Shown here piece by piece: positions 43,546 through 54,772 of a DNA stretch of 64,000 bases. The stretch spans positions 49,124,753-49,188,752 of the forward strand of contig OY754469.1 of assembly GCA_963575645.1 (NCBI GenBank), written 5' to 3'. How positions within the stretch are numbered: position 1 is the first letter of the stretch; the number at the start of each line of letters is the position of its first letter. This DNA is from Xanthostigma xanthostigma. Lineage: Eukaryota > Arthropoda > Insecta > Raphidioptera > Raphidiidae. The notes below the pieces were generated by a model, which did not search any database, was not told the origin of the DNA, and worked only from the letters and a program-made list of their open reading frames with translations. Position numbers and translations under genes: made by a program.

Positions 43546-45034
43546 GTCCGGCTGGCCTTCAGACCTACATCGCCGTAACAGAATTTCAGAATGGGAAAAC
43601 TTGAAATTGATGCATATTTAAATTCAATTTAATTACTTACGCCCCTTTTTCTTATGAAAACCGCATAATAAAAACCTAATATTACAAGCGAACTGTTTGT
43701 CAAAATTATGAAATTTAAATCGCCTTGAAGATAATGAAAACAAGTATAGTATCACGCAATATAAAAATATTTTTCTTGCCATGGTACTACTATAATAACA
43801 CAATAATGCCTTTAAACAACTATCAATCAGCCAATTGTTAAAGTGAGATCCAATTTAACAAGTTTTATTATTTCGTAAAAGAAACTTACAGCACTTCCAC
43901 TATTTTATTAGTTTTAGTTTACTATTTTATGATTGTTTTACTTTGGATGCTCAATAAAAACTTTTATACATTTAGTAATGCGCAAGAAGATGAATAGTTT
44001 ATTTCATTCAAGTTTAAATACACTTCTACTGTTTTTAAGGCGCTTTTGCGGGGTATGCGGTGCGGGGAACATGCTTATACACAGGCCTCCTAATTTTATA
44101 TATAGTGTCTACAATAATATACATTATATTTATTCAGAGATGACACATTTCAACTTGGACAAAGGTATTGACAACATTGCATTTTCTTTCTCACTTACAC
44201 GTAGAGCGCTCTTGCTTTCATTTGGTGTACTATTGGACAGTGCATGAGAGAAACAATCCCACCTACAGACTGTCATCCCTTAACCTGTAACCATGTAACG
44301 TTTTCCGTGTTTTAAGGTGACGTAATCACACTGTCACAGAGGTCCGCTGCTTTTCGTCGGCCGGGATAGGCTCGCCGGAAACCAGGGTACTACTTATAGC
44401 AGCGGTATACGATGAATTTATGAAATGAAAGGTTTAGCGTATTTTCATTGCCGAATGAAATCGAATTTTATTTATAAACACTTACTTTCTAAACTTACAA
44501 AAATCGTTACAATATAGGATGTGGAGAATTTATGTAAAATTCACTAAAATCAGGATTAATTAGTTTCTCATTACTAGTATAGGGAAAAGTTCTAGTTTTT
44601 TTTCTATTAACCTTGAAAATGCATATTTCATGGCATAGTTATTTTTGAAAATAATCCTATCTTGACTTTGAATTTGAATTTGTATCACTGTGCGTAATAT
44701 TACCATAATAAACATCATAACATTCGATCTAAAAGACAATCCTCAACTATGTTTTTACTTGCGTCAACGGACGTCGCGTCGCGTCGCGTCGGTCTTTCGT
44801 GCTAGAGTTTCCTTCATCAACAAACGACTAACGTTGTTAGTACATGCTTCAGTGCAAAATTCAATCGCCTTTCTCGAAACTGCATTACATAATACTGTGT
44901 TGTAAATAACTTTTGAGTAGATATTAATTAAGTTATGCGAAATTTAAATTTATCTAACGGCTATTGTTGCATCGCTTTACCAATTTATCATGTGTTAGTG
45001 AAAAGCAGGACAATGACAGAAGTCAAGATACTGA
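43546..45034. other. Unassigned stretch
   Basis: No gene. A 104-codon plus ORF at 43933-44247 has no family features. A short GTCGCGTCGCGTCGCGTCGG tandem lies at about 44772-44792, and TGACGTAA, a CRE-like octamer, lies near 44321. Confidence 0.45.
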
Positions 45035-45044
45035 AAAAATTCGG

Positions 45045-45252
45045 CACACCCGCATGAAAATTTTAAGTTTGGCAAAGTTTGTATGTAGGAGGTAATCTTC
45101 TATTAAAATTTTTTTTTTACCAATATTTAGAATGGACCTTCAGGATTAACATAAGCGTTAAAATAGAAGCGCTTTTCGTGGAGACCAATATTTTGCAACG
45201 TACGTAAGTCGACGAAAAAACGGTGGCAATCTATAAATTCGGGCCGCTGGTA
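45045..45252 (+). mobile_element. Helitron-like fragment, copy 2
   Basis: Shares TTTACCAATATTTA, GACCTTCA, AGAAGCGCTTTTCGTGGAGA and GGTGGCAATCTA with 26446-26690 in the same order, ending CGGGCCGCTGGT. The 5' start is worn. Confidence 0.5.
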
Positions 45253-45774
45253 CTAAACATAGATGTCATTGCTTTAAAATTGCATGTGGATCATAAACAA
45301 TGTAGTTAATTTTACAAGAAATGAATCACCTTAAATATTTAACACAAAAACCTACTCTTAAATCAATTGCTACATGTTGGGTTTTTGACGGTCATCAATC
45401 AGTGAGTTTGGATTCATTTTGATCTGTGACTTTTGCATCAGAAAAAAAAATAAGATGAAAGTTAAAGTGCATTAAATCTGACTTTTTGTTTCACATTCTT
45501 ATTATCCTCTGTGGAGGGGAATTGCAGCAGTCGAACCTCTCGAACTCGTGTCCTTTTTTTTATTATTGGTAACTAACCCAACATCCGAAGTCGCTTTAAC
45601 TGACGAAATAAAAAGATATATTAAATATCTTGCTTAAGTAACCGCTATCATTATGTTCTCTCCTGTTATCAATTATTTTTTAATGGAATAATGATTTAAA
45701 CCACGCCTACAGTGAGTGCTTTTCTCAACAACTCATGTCGTTGCCAAATGGAAGGACGCGAAAGATTACCTATG
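45253..45774. other. Unassigned stretch
   Basis: No gene or repeat partner recognised. Confidence 0.5.
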
Positions 45775-45950
45775 AGTAAGAAAAATCGCAAGACTGTGGA
45801 CAAAAAATTAGATTTATTAATGTACGACGTTTCGTCTATAGATTTAGAATTTTTCAAGTACAATAAAAAATTCAAAACAATAATTTTTTGTCCACAATCC
45901 TGTGATATTATCTCGATGGACACGATATCTAATATATTACCTATTAGTTT
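45775..45950 (-). repeat. Penelope-like terminal piece, copy of 61225-61390
   Basis: Contains ACGACGTTTCGTCTATAGAT, whose complement places GAAAC after a small stem. It is flanked by inverted ATCGCAAGACTGTGGACAAA and TTTGTCCACAATCCTGTGAT. The same arrangement occurs at 61225-61390. The hammerhead-like CTGANGA part is not kept. A 95-codon ORF and a 75-codon ORF here are shadows. Confidence 0.5.
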
Positions 45951-46510
45951 TAGTATAACAATGTGGATAATTATTTATTTTTTCGGATCTAGACATTGAA
46001 TTATTTCAATTAACTGCGTAATTTGCTCCCACTCATTACGCTGACTCAACTTTCTCTCCCCATGGAAAGCACTTTCGGCGACTCATGTCATTCCAAATGG
46101 AAAGAACCCCGTGAGCTATCGAAGTTGGTTTTTATAAAATGTTTCCAAACGCTGATTTTTTTTCACATAGAAAAAACTCATTAACAGGGTAAATTGTACT
46201 GTTTATTGCTTTTTTACATGGAATGTGCTTCTTTGTTGTCCTAATGACAAAAAAAACTAGAAAGAATGGCTGTGGAGCTGTTCATTTGGTTGAAGCAGTT
46301 AAATTGCATGCAAATAAATAATGCATAGGTATTAGGTATAAATACATACACTATATACACTGTACAGTTCGTCGAAGAATTCAAAGTATGTAGTATAATA
46401 GAAGAATAAACTCTTACGAACATAATATTAACAATTTACTACAAGTTATTCTATGCGAAAAAGCCACAGTCATTTAAATTATGTAAATATAAAATCGTAT
46501 TTAATACGTT
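45951..46510. other. Unassigned stretch
   Basis: No gene or repeat partner recognised. Confidence 0.5.
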
Positions 46511-46850
46511 TAAAGGTGGCACTTCACATGACTATTTGTGTTCGCTATTGGGTGTTTGTTGTATTTGGCAAAATATATGACGTTCAAGACAAGCATGCAA
46601 ATAGAGGCAAATACGACCATCCACACTTGCAGTCAAATAGCAAACACACAAACATTTGGCAGCAGAACGCAAGGTTCAAAATTCCAGGAATTTTAGCACT
46701 GTTTCATTGTCCCAATTCATTTTCAATAGTAATTGTTCCAGTTCTTGCTCACAGCACAGACACAAAAATACTGCACGTCCGTACAGGTTCATGGCGTGTG
46801 CGCTTCTGAATATAGCCATTGTGTGGACGGTTTATTTGCCGTATTTGCCT

Positions 46851-47692
46851 GCCCGCCATTCATTATCCTGCACGCAGTCCACCGCGCAGGCAGGAAGTCG
46901 CTCACACACTATACTGCAAGCAGTCCAAACCCGTCATTCACTATCCTGCATGCAGTCCGCCACGTAGGCAGAAAGTCACTCACACACTATCCTGCAAGCA
47001 GTCCGTCGTCAGTGTTTTTGCCTATTTTGCTAGTGACGTTTCTCTTTGAAAATGCCTAATCTACGCTGTCTTGTCAAAAAAAAGAAAATAGCTATTTTAC
47101 TATGTTTGGTTCTATTACTAGAAAAAAATAAAAAAAGAATATGGGAAAAGAAACTGTTAAAGATTCGTCACAAGAAATGTATTTGTGCTTGTGACGCTAC
47201 AATGTTAAAGGAAATTGATCCTGATGACTATAAAAATTACTTAAGGATGGATGAAGAGACTTTTCGATATTTATTACATAAAGTGGCACCAATAATAACA
47301 AGACAAAACACTATGATGCGCAACAGCATTTCTGCAGAGCAACGATTGGTGGCTACTTTGCGATTCTTGGCTACTGGAAGGTCATATGAATGTTTGAAAT
47401 TTAGCACCAAAATTTCACCGCAATTGCTTGGCAAAATTATACCTGAGACATGTAAAACACCAAATTCTCTACTGCGCGCGAAAATGCAGGACGCCGTGCA
47501 GGGCGCCACGCAACTGACAGTCCGGCGCGGCGGACTGCAAGTAGTGGGAGGAGCTTGCAGGTCTCAAGCAGGACGCAACGATCATCCTGCGTCCATCTGC
47601 CGGACACCGCGCAGACTGCAAGCATATTCATTAACCTGCATCACTCGGCGGACGGCAAGGCGGACTGCCATGCAGGATAGTGAATGGCGGGC
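46851..47692. mobile_element. Nested PIF/Harbinger-type element with duplicated subterminal blocks
   Basis: Starts GCCCGCCATTCATTATCCTG and ends, reversed, GCCCGCCATTCACTATCCTG. Near the left end a block of about 75 bp (CACTATCCTGCATGCAGTCC type) is present twice in tandem; related GCAGGA/CTGCAAG words fill the right 220 bp. The middle codes a truncated transposase. Internal deletion removed most of the coding region. Confidence 0.75.
47052..47462 (+). pseudogene. PIF/Harbinger (HARBI1-like) transposase, N-terminal part
   Basis: From MPNLRCLVKKKK the translation carries DPDDYKNYLRMDEETFRYLL, VAPIITRQNTMMRNSISAEQ and RLVATLRFLATGRSYECLKF, followed by SPQLLGKIIPETC. These are the standard N-terminal signatures of Harbinger nucleases. 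Coding similarity ends near residue 137, before the catalytic DDE region, and the open frame then runs on to 47849 through terminal-repeat and outer MITE sequence. So the apparent 267-residue protein is chimeric. ATG at 47052 chosen by similarity; 47046 gives two more residues. Confidence 0.85.
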
Positions 47693-47869
47693 TATTGACT
47701 CCTTTGATGTGCCTCGAAAAACCGACAAGCGCACGGTAACGCGTATTTGGTATTGGCCTTATTTGTCAAATAAGCAAATAAGGCCAACACTTTGTACAAT
47801 AGACCCTCCACACTTGGTAATTGTTTGCCAAATATACAAATACAAATAGCCATGTGAAGTTCCGGATAA

Positions 47870-48566
47870 AGAATATATAACAAGTATACTTACATAATGA
47901 TTTATTATGATTTTTGTGTTATACCTATTAATACGTCTTAATAAAAATAATATGAATTTTGAATTACTAAACTTAGAAAATGAATTTATGAACCCAAATT
48001 TGTTTTTACTTGCCTGATTTTTTTATTAGTCTCATTAACGATCTCAGCTGTCAGACGTCTATGACAAGGTTCAGATAGTCTAATTTTTAAATAGGCATAA
48101 AAATTGTAAACCGTTCTAAATAAATTTTTAAGTTTTTAATGTTTTAAGTAGATATAGTACTTATTAATTATTATCAACAATATAATATTTTTTTCATTTC
48201 AAATTAATTTTGTTTTGTTAGTTTTTAAGCATTCCTTAAAATTTCAAACGTACTATATAACGCAAACAATCGTTAAAAATTTTCAAAATAAATAAATAAT
48301 TCATTTATTAATGTATTCGTACATCATGATGGTAATAAATTGATAAGAATTGTGCAGTTACACATAATTTTTTATAACAACCTTTTTTGAGACACTAATT
48401 TCATTTTTTTTTAAACATGAAACATATATTTATTTAAAATTTCTTTCCCAAGTTTCACTCTTCAAGAAAGTTTTTGCTTATGGTTCCAAATTACGAAAAT
48501 TCACAAAGCTCTTTTTGATTCTGACAAAGATTAATTGTTTTTACCAATCATAAAATATTTTTAACA
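47870..48566. other. Unassigned AT-rich stretch
   Basis: No gene or repeat partner recognised. Confidence 0.5.
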
Positions 48567-49087
48567 AAAAAATTGAACCGACTTCAAAATATGCACTAAA
48601 AAGTAAAAAATAATAATTATTGTTATTTTTGGAGTCGGTGTCACATCGGAATTCGAAAGTAGCAATTTAAATCTTACATGTCTCTAGTTCTCGGAATAGA
48701 TTTCATTTTGGCTGTCCCCGACTCCAAAAATAACAATAATTATTATTTTTTACTTTTTAGTGCATATTTTGAAGTCGGTTTAATTTTTTTGTTAAAAATA
48801 TTTTATTTTTCTCTTTTTAGTATTAGATAAAGTATTGCAATGGGTAGGCCAAGTATGCGTGCCTTTGAAATTTGAGAGTTTCCCTCGATTTCTCCGGATT
48901 CCACCATCAGATCCTGACTTGGTTCCAATGGAACCACCTCGGAAGTGCACTCTTTCGAATAAAAAAAAATTGAAAATCGGTCCATAATTGACGGAGCAAT
49001 CGGTGAACATACCTACATAAAAAAAAAATTAAAAAAGATATACAGTCGAACATAGAACCTCCTCCTTTTTTGAAGTCGGTTAAAAAT
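48567..49087. repeat. Insect inverted-repeat element with GAACCGACTTCAAAA ends
   Basis: Left end GAACCGACTTCAAAATATGC and right end TTTTTTGAAGTCGGTTAAA are inverted. A foldback (48567-48645 against 48715-48795) sits at the left. The remainder includes CCACCTCGGAAGTGCACTCT and GAACCTCCTCC, wording I associate with abundant lepidopteran repeats. Three overlapping minus ORFs are shadows. Confidence 0.65.
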
Positions 49088-49689
49088 AGGTTAACTTGAT
49101 CTAAATGCCGAGATAGACGAGTCTTTAAAAATTGCAACAAAAGTTTGAAATTGTTTCAACGAAAAAAATAAACACATTGTATCTGTAATGTTATAGTCTG
49201 AGACGTTACATTTTACTGAACAGTTCCGGAACCGCTGTACTACAAATAAGGATTGACAATGTATGTCTGTAGATTTTGTATACAGCAGTGAGTTTGAGTA
49301 CTGGAAGCTGGCCACTGGCGGTATTCAAGATGTTCCGAGCTGATATGCAAAATAATCAGACGATAATGAAACAGATGAACGCAGTTTAACATAGGCGCAT
49401 TATAAATTCTATGTAACTATATATAACTTGTGCTTGCAATGTGCAAACCTCCGTCGAAAGTAAACGTGTATCAATTTTACACGCACTGATGCCTTTCGAC
49501 CGGCTATATAAAGAAAAATAGTATACCGCTCTATGGGACTGTCGCCAGCCAATAGCGACGAACAACTGTCATTCGTGTTTTTGCGTATAACCTCAAAGCT
49601 GCTTGCTTGGGAATTATCTGTCTATCTACGTAATTAATAAGTAATTATTTAATTAATTAATAAGCGTACTTTCGATTATTTTTTAAATA
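49088..49689. other. Unassigned stretch with one shared segment
   Basis: About 49568-49624 is the inverted partner of 11028-11085. No gene. Confidence 0.5.
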
Positions 49690-50207
49690 TGATTGCAGGT
49701 ATTCAATTCGTTTCTAATTTTGCACACTGCTTATAACGTTCTTCTTTTTGTTGTATTAAAATATGAAGCTCAGATGACAGATCGAAGAAATATTTTACTA
49801 AAATTGTCATATAGAGGCGCAAGTAGCAAAAGCGTTGAGCTAAGCCGTCAGATGGCATCATGCAGCATTGCTGTGACGTTGTTCAGAGTTGCTCGCTGTT
49901 TCAAAATTAAAGGCGTTAGATGGCAGTATGCAGTATTGTGTCTGTTGTATTACAATATGAAGGTCAGATGACAGATCAAAGTGTTGACGTTGTTTCAAAA
50001 TTAAAGCCGTCAGATGGCAGACGTTATTCAGCGTTGCCGTATTTTAATTAATTTACAAAAACAAAAGCAATAATAATTTTTTTAGTTGTCGATGTCAGTA
50101 GAGCAAGCAATTATCTGTAAAATGATATATAATTTATGTGGAGAAATTGTGAGGTTTTTTCTAAAAAGGGAGGCACATCTTTAACCTTAGCGTATTAATA
50201 TATATGA
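49690..50207 (-). mobile_element. Non-autonomous Helitron, family E copy 4, 3' truncated
   Basis: On the minus strand it begins TCATATATATTAATACGC (complement ending 50207) and runs through the same CCATCTGACGGC body. It stops near 49690 before the terminal hairpin and CTAG. A 92-codon ORF inside is not conserved in frame among copies. Confidence 0.78.
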
Positions 50208-50529
50208 TGATACATATTATATACAGATGAAAATCAGAAAAAGTTGTATTTAACGAGTAAGTCCGTACGATGGAGTTATGTGTGATATATGTATGTTAGT
50301 AAACATTAAATGTATGTATGGCATTATTATCTCTCACTCAATAAAGGAAACTGAACCGGGGCATTATTCCCCCCAGTCTTGTGATGTTCATTGTTATCTG
50401 TCGCCCGGGTAATTTAGACCAAATTGTGAACTGGAAATATTCTATATAATCATATGTATAATATACAAAATGCCACAAAATGCTCAACCAAGAAAACAAC
50501 TTTTTTGCACATATTCTTTAAAACCTATA
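50208..50529. other. Unassigned stretch
   Basis: No gene or repeat partner recognised. Confidence 0.5.
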
Positions 50530-51083
50530 CGCTAGGAAAGTATCTTTTGACAGGCGACTTTTGCGCCCTCTCGTGGTCTTTTTTTTTAAATCTGGTTCAG
50601 TCAAAACCTTAGTGTCATATGTTATACGTGCATTTTAATAAGGATTAATTGTCGATTAAAATGGGTAAAAAGCTATCAAATCGGAAGGGCTGTGTTGTTG
50701 ATTGTAAAGATACACCAACTAAACATTCAGAATTACAATTTCACCTTTTTCCTGGATTTTCTTATGAATTAGAGAGGAAAAAAATGGACTACAGCAGTAC
50801 GTCGTCAAGGGTAATTAAATTTTATTTTACGTCTGTAATCATTATTAAATACATGAAAAATATCATAATTGTTATTTTTGTTAACAAAAATAAGATGTAA
50901 AAAATTTAGAAATTAAAAATGTATATCATTTCTGTAGTTTTTTTACTGACATTTTGCGTAAATATTTTTTTATAATTAAGAATAACGCTGGTTTCCATGT
51001 GTTTGTAAGTTTTGGGTGAACCACTTTTGAAAAAATCAAACACGAGATGGTGCGAAGGTCGTGTGTCAAAGATACTTTCCTAG
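50530..51083 (+). mobile_element. Terminal-inverted-repeat element with THAP exon, copy 1
   Basis: Left end CGCTAGGAAAGTATCTTTTG and right end, reversed, CGCTAGGAAAGTATCTTTGA. Length 554 bp, nearly identical to 51720-52262. It contains one THAP-like first exon and non-coding sequence. No clear target duplication was found, so P-element versus Kolobok or another THAP-bearing superfamily cannot be settled. Confidence 0.82.
50661..50811 (+). pseudogene. THAP-domain first exon, damaged copy
   Basis: Starts MGKKLSNRKGCVVDCKDTPT. Relative to the copy at 51837, the first zinc-ligand cysteine is glycine, RFP reads LFP, and one extra A shifts the frame before the Trp. The exon end CGTCAAGG|GTAATT is kept. 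Confidence 0.75.
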
Positions 51084-51719
51084 CGAAGAATAAATAACCT
51101 AAAAATAAAGCTTGTCAATAAATTATTGTCAACTATGGCTGTGGATGTGCAGTTTACTGAAAAATTAATAAATGTTTTGGATTATATTTCAATTTAAATT
51201 TGTTTGTGTTGAGTAAAAAAATGTTAGAGCTAGGTTACGCTAAACGGTAGCAGTTGGTAATTCTTCCACGTCGTGTCTGCACTATTTTATCGTTATTAAA
51301 GCGTTATCCTCACGAGAATCATAAAATAAAAACGCTTATCGACACGATGCGACGCTGTGATTCATATTTCAACCGGATAATGATCTGTGACCGTGCTTCG
51401 CTTAAACTTCGTTCAGATAAAAAAGATCAGAAAAAAATAATGAATAACGTAAATGTATCAAATGAAGTTAGATTTTTTTTTTAATTCTGACAGCTCTTGC
51501 GCGGCATCCATGACAACTATGAAAAGATCTCACATACATTTTCTTTAAATTTATAACCAATTAAATATATAGATTACTTGATAGATCAAGCTAAATCATA
51601 AGAAAAATAAATGCGAAAGGAATAAAATTATTGTTGTAGGTCTGTGTTAAAATATAGATTTTTAAAACAATATGAAGATACTTGCAAAAAGTTTTGCACG
51701 GGTACACTAGTTTATTATA
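51084..51719. other. Spacer between the two THAP elements
   Basis: A plus ORF at 51254-51484 (76 codons) has a mixed composition (RRCDSYFNRIMICDRASLK) but no family I recognise. It may be a remnant of a larger element. Nothing else seen. Confidence 0.35.
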
Positions 51720-52262
51720 CGTTAGGAAAGTATCTTTTGACACGCAATCTTTGCTTTTTTTAACTCTGGTTCAGTCAAACCTTAGTGTCATAATATGTTA
51801 TACGTGCATTTTGATAAGGATTAATTGTCGAGTAAAATGGGGAAAAAGCTATCAAATCCGAAGTGCTGTGTTGTTGATTGTAAAGATACACCAACTAAAC
51901 ATCCAGAATTACAATTCCACCGTTTTCCTGGATTTTCTTATGAATTAGAGACGAAAAAATGGACTGCAGCAGTACGTCGTCAAGGGTAATTAAATTTTAT
52001 TTTACGTCTGTAATCATTATTAAATACATGAAAAATATCATAATTGTTATTTTTGTTAACAAAAATAAGATTTAAAAAATTTAGAAATTAATAATGTATA
52101 TCATTTATGTAGTTTTTTTACTGACATTTTGCGTAAATATTTTTTTATAATTAAGAATAACGCTGGTTTCTATATGTGTTTGTACGTTTAGGGTGAACCA
52201 CTTTTGAAAAAATCAAACACGAGATGGTGCGAAGGTCGCATGTCAAAGATACTTTCCTAGCG
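51720..52262 (+). mobile_element. Terminal-inverted-repeat element with THAP exon, copy 2
   Basis: Left end CGTTAGGAAAGTATCTTTTG, right end CTTTCCTAGCG. Flanking TATA on both outer sides may be part of longer repeats (TATACG...CGTATA). 543 bp. It is the better preserved of the two copies and lies in the same orientation 636 bp downstream of copy 1. Confidence 0.82.
51837..51989 (+). CDS. THAP-type zinc finger, first exon of a transposase-like gene
   Basis: Fifty codons start MGKKLSNPKCCVVDCKDTPT and include KHPELQFHRFP, then KKWTAAVRRQG. Cys 10 and Cys 15 (C-x4-C), the FHRFP motif and Trp 42 fit the first half of a C2CH THAP DNA-binding domain. The second Cys-His pair would lie in a following exon. 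The frame ends at GGGTAATT, where CAAG|GGTAAT or CAAGG|GTAATT can serve as a splice donor. THAP domains bind element ends in P-type and some other transposases. The rest of the gene was deleted in this copy, so no functional protein is expected. Confidence 0.78.
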   Translation: MGKKLSNPKCCVVDCKDTPTKHPELQFHRFPGFSYELETKKWTAAVRRQG

Positions 52263-53071
52263 TATAGTGATACGGTCAAAACTGAAATTTTAGACCTGTT
52301 ATTTTACGATAAGTGTTCAGTTACTGTTTTTATTTATTTATTTTTATTTATTTTATTTCCTCAATAAAAATATACAAAATATACTAAATATACAAATAGA
52401 GGATATCCTGCCCAACTTGGGTGACCAGTGCTAGGGCAGGAGTCCAAAATTATTACTGTAGACGTGCTTATTAAATAAATGAAAATGAAAATAAAGGAAA
52501 ATAATAGTTATAATAATAAATTAAACATTTTATATGTTATAATGTGTTAGTCCAGTCAGATTAGTTGAGGATGTCGTATATAATGTCCGTTCTACTTTAA
52601 AGAGAAGACGATCGCATATAGTCGACTCCGCGGGAGTTAACGGTAACAGAAGACGCGTAGCACCTGATTTAGGGATGATGGTACATAGTGGAGGGTCGAA
52701 CAACAACTTAAACAACAGATATGCGCTTTTAATCCAATTTTGATTTTAATCAGCGACTTCAGTAAAGGCCAACACAACAATAGCAACAATGTACTACTAA
52801 CACTATGAAGAGATAAATAATATTGTTGTTTATTTGTGAACAGTATATTGTGTACAAATGTCAGGCCTTTGATTACAGGGCACGTAGCAAGCGCAATGGT
52901 TGACGACGGCTCGATTCGCATGCAAAAGTCAAAAGTGTTACCGAAACCACTACAGTATTATAATACGCGCCACGGATCTAAAAGGTTCGAAAGTTAGTCA
53001 CAAACAGCGTCGCAAAGGCACATTTTAGAGCCGTTGATACTCCCACCACCTCCCAGCTATCTGCACGAAAC
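52263..53071. other. Unassigned stretch, possible LINE 3' tail
   Basis: About 52310-52445 reads on the plus strand as TTTATTTATTTTTATTTATT, then CCTCAATAAAAATATACAAA and GACCAGTGCTAGGGCAGG. This could be the 3' end of a minus-strand LINE, but no coding part follows. A 94-codon minus ORF shows no features. Confidence 0.35.
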
Positions 53072-53286
53072 GTGCGCTCGTCGGTGATTGGCCGTGATCG
53101 CTCGTTGCCTTTGTCACTTGTCGCTTTCCTGCTTTAAAGTACAGTCGAGTACGCTATTGTCAAGTTGTTATTGTTATTTTAGTTCTGTTGCGTTGCGAGT
53201 TTGTAGTTTTTCAACAGACTGTACAAGCGCAAGTCCGCATTAGCATCTAACTTCCGAGCCTTTTAGATTCGTGGCGAGTATTATAC
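53072..53286 (+). repeat. Dispersed repeat, copy 2 (partner at 5682-5894)
   Basis: Same order and orientation as copy 1, with GCGCAAGTCCGCATTAGCAT where copy 1 has GCGCAAGCCCGCATTCGCAT. It is not preceded by the Tigger fragment here. Confidence 0.7.
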
Positions 53287-54198
53287 AAAGGTGGAATTCC
53301 ATGATTTTGATAGTTAAGGGGAGAGAGGGGTCAAAATGAAGGGTGTTTTCGAAAATTCATTGTGACTTAAATATAGAACTGAGCATTTTCATATTAAGAG
53401 TTATTATTAAGCTATGTTTCGGGTATAATTCCTTTTTTGAAAAAATCAATTTGCTTCACTGAGTGGCCCGGTAACGACAATCTAGTAACTTAAGCGAAAA
53501 AAAGGGGTCGGACGGCTGGAACTCTAGTTGCTCTCTAACGGATCTTAAACAAAAAAATGAAGAGTATTTTTACTCATGGGTATTTGCCGCTACAGTATGG
53601 GGGTCCCAAATTTTTTTTGTAACTTTTAAAACATTTGGAAATCTGAAAGTTGAAAAAATTGAGTTTTTTTCACCTTTCCGAACATATATAAATTCTCAAG
53701 GATGCCATTATGTGGAGCTGATTGTGAATCGAACTTTAAGGGTACAAAGCAATTCGCAGCTACTCACACGAGAGCTCTGTACACACACATAAATACTAAC
53801 AAATGTTCGCACATACATACACAATTATAATATTATCTACTGCTTAGATCGTGTAGATTTAGATGTACAATCAAAATAATTAATGTAAAAAACCTTACAA
53901 GCTCAAGTTCATAATATTGTCTAACAGAAATTGTTCCTAGTGAAGAATAGCGGCGTTCGGATTCAAATCCTGGATTAATTCAAGTCTTTGGTTATATTGA
54001 GAACTCCAAAAGGTGTTGAATTCAATGTTCATAAAAAATAATGTTCATTTTCAATTGAACGTTGCTCATTTTTTTTGAAAATACAGTTTAATCTAAAATT
54101 AACACAAACTAAAAAGTATAAAATATTTTTTTAACTTGTAGTTTTGAAACGAAAAACGCGGGGTGCTTTATTCGTTTTATCTCATAAATAGATTGTTT
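53287..54198. other. Unassigned stretch
   Basis: Short ACACACATA-type runs near 53785. No gene or repeat partner recognised. Confidence 0.5.
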
Positions 54199-54772
54199 TT
54201 GACGTGATAACGTCTTATAAATTGATGAATCACCAATCTTATAAATTGATGAAACACCGGCTGCATGCACGAAAAAGTGTAACGTTCCTAACGTTCCGCC
54301 TGACCCTGTGCGTGCTTTTCTCGAAAACGGCCCTAACGATTTGGATAAAATTTACTGAAAAGGGATTTTGGGGGGCAAAAAATCGTTTTAGCTAGGTCTC
54401 ATCTCTCGAAAAAATCGTTTTCATACAAATTTTATCATTATAAAAATCAATTTTTTGACGTATGAAAATACTTAAATATTGTAAGTAGGTTTTGGAATTT
54501 TATATAAACAGTGAAACAATTGTTTTCAAAATATTATGACAATTAATCTTTGAGACTTAAAATAAATACGAAAGAAAGAAAGTTAAAAAAAACAATTATT
54601 ATTATAGGTGGTGAGTATTTTAATACATAAAATTAACCTAAATTTGAAGCGAAAGATGCAATATCATAGAATCGAATTATTATAATTATTATATGTAGAA
54701 TTTAGGTTATGTATTACGGAATACGTTATCACGTAAAACTATCGTCCGTAAACCGACTTTACAGACAACCAA
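54199..54772. mobile_element. Family I element copy 3
   Basis: Reverse orientation of 7686-8296, nearly full length, from TTGACGTGATAACGTC to ACAGACAACCAA. Its GTAACGTTCCTAACGTTCCG block is shorter than that of copy 1, which has an extra ACGTTACGC-type unit. Confidence 0.8.

Larger units (their letters stand above)
46514..47866. mobile_element. PIF/Harbinger-type MITE, copy 2, filled with a nested element
   Basis: Ends and interior match 32421-32941. TAA at 46511-46513 and 47867-47869 is the target duplication. An 842-bp element (46851-47692) interrupts it between GTATTTGCCT and TATTGACTCC, where copy 1 reads GTATTTGCCTATTTGACTCC. Confidence 0.87.

Noticed and set aside
43933..44247. 104-codon plus ORF
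   Set aside because: No signal peptide, domain or conserved pattern; expected by chance in 64 kb.
44772..44792. GTCGC tandem as a regulatory array
   Set aside because: About four short units only; likely chance or slippage.
45829..45850. Hammerhead core at 45.8 kb and 61.3 kb
   Set aside because: The strand opposite the hairpin reads CTTGAAAA instead of CTGANGA, so only the hairpin and GAAAC remain; kept as Penelope-like repeats only.
47463..47849. C-terminal 130 residues of the apparent 267-residue Harbinger protein
   Set aside because: The open frame reads through terminal-repeat DNA of the nested element and then outer MITE sequence, so this part is not protein-coding.
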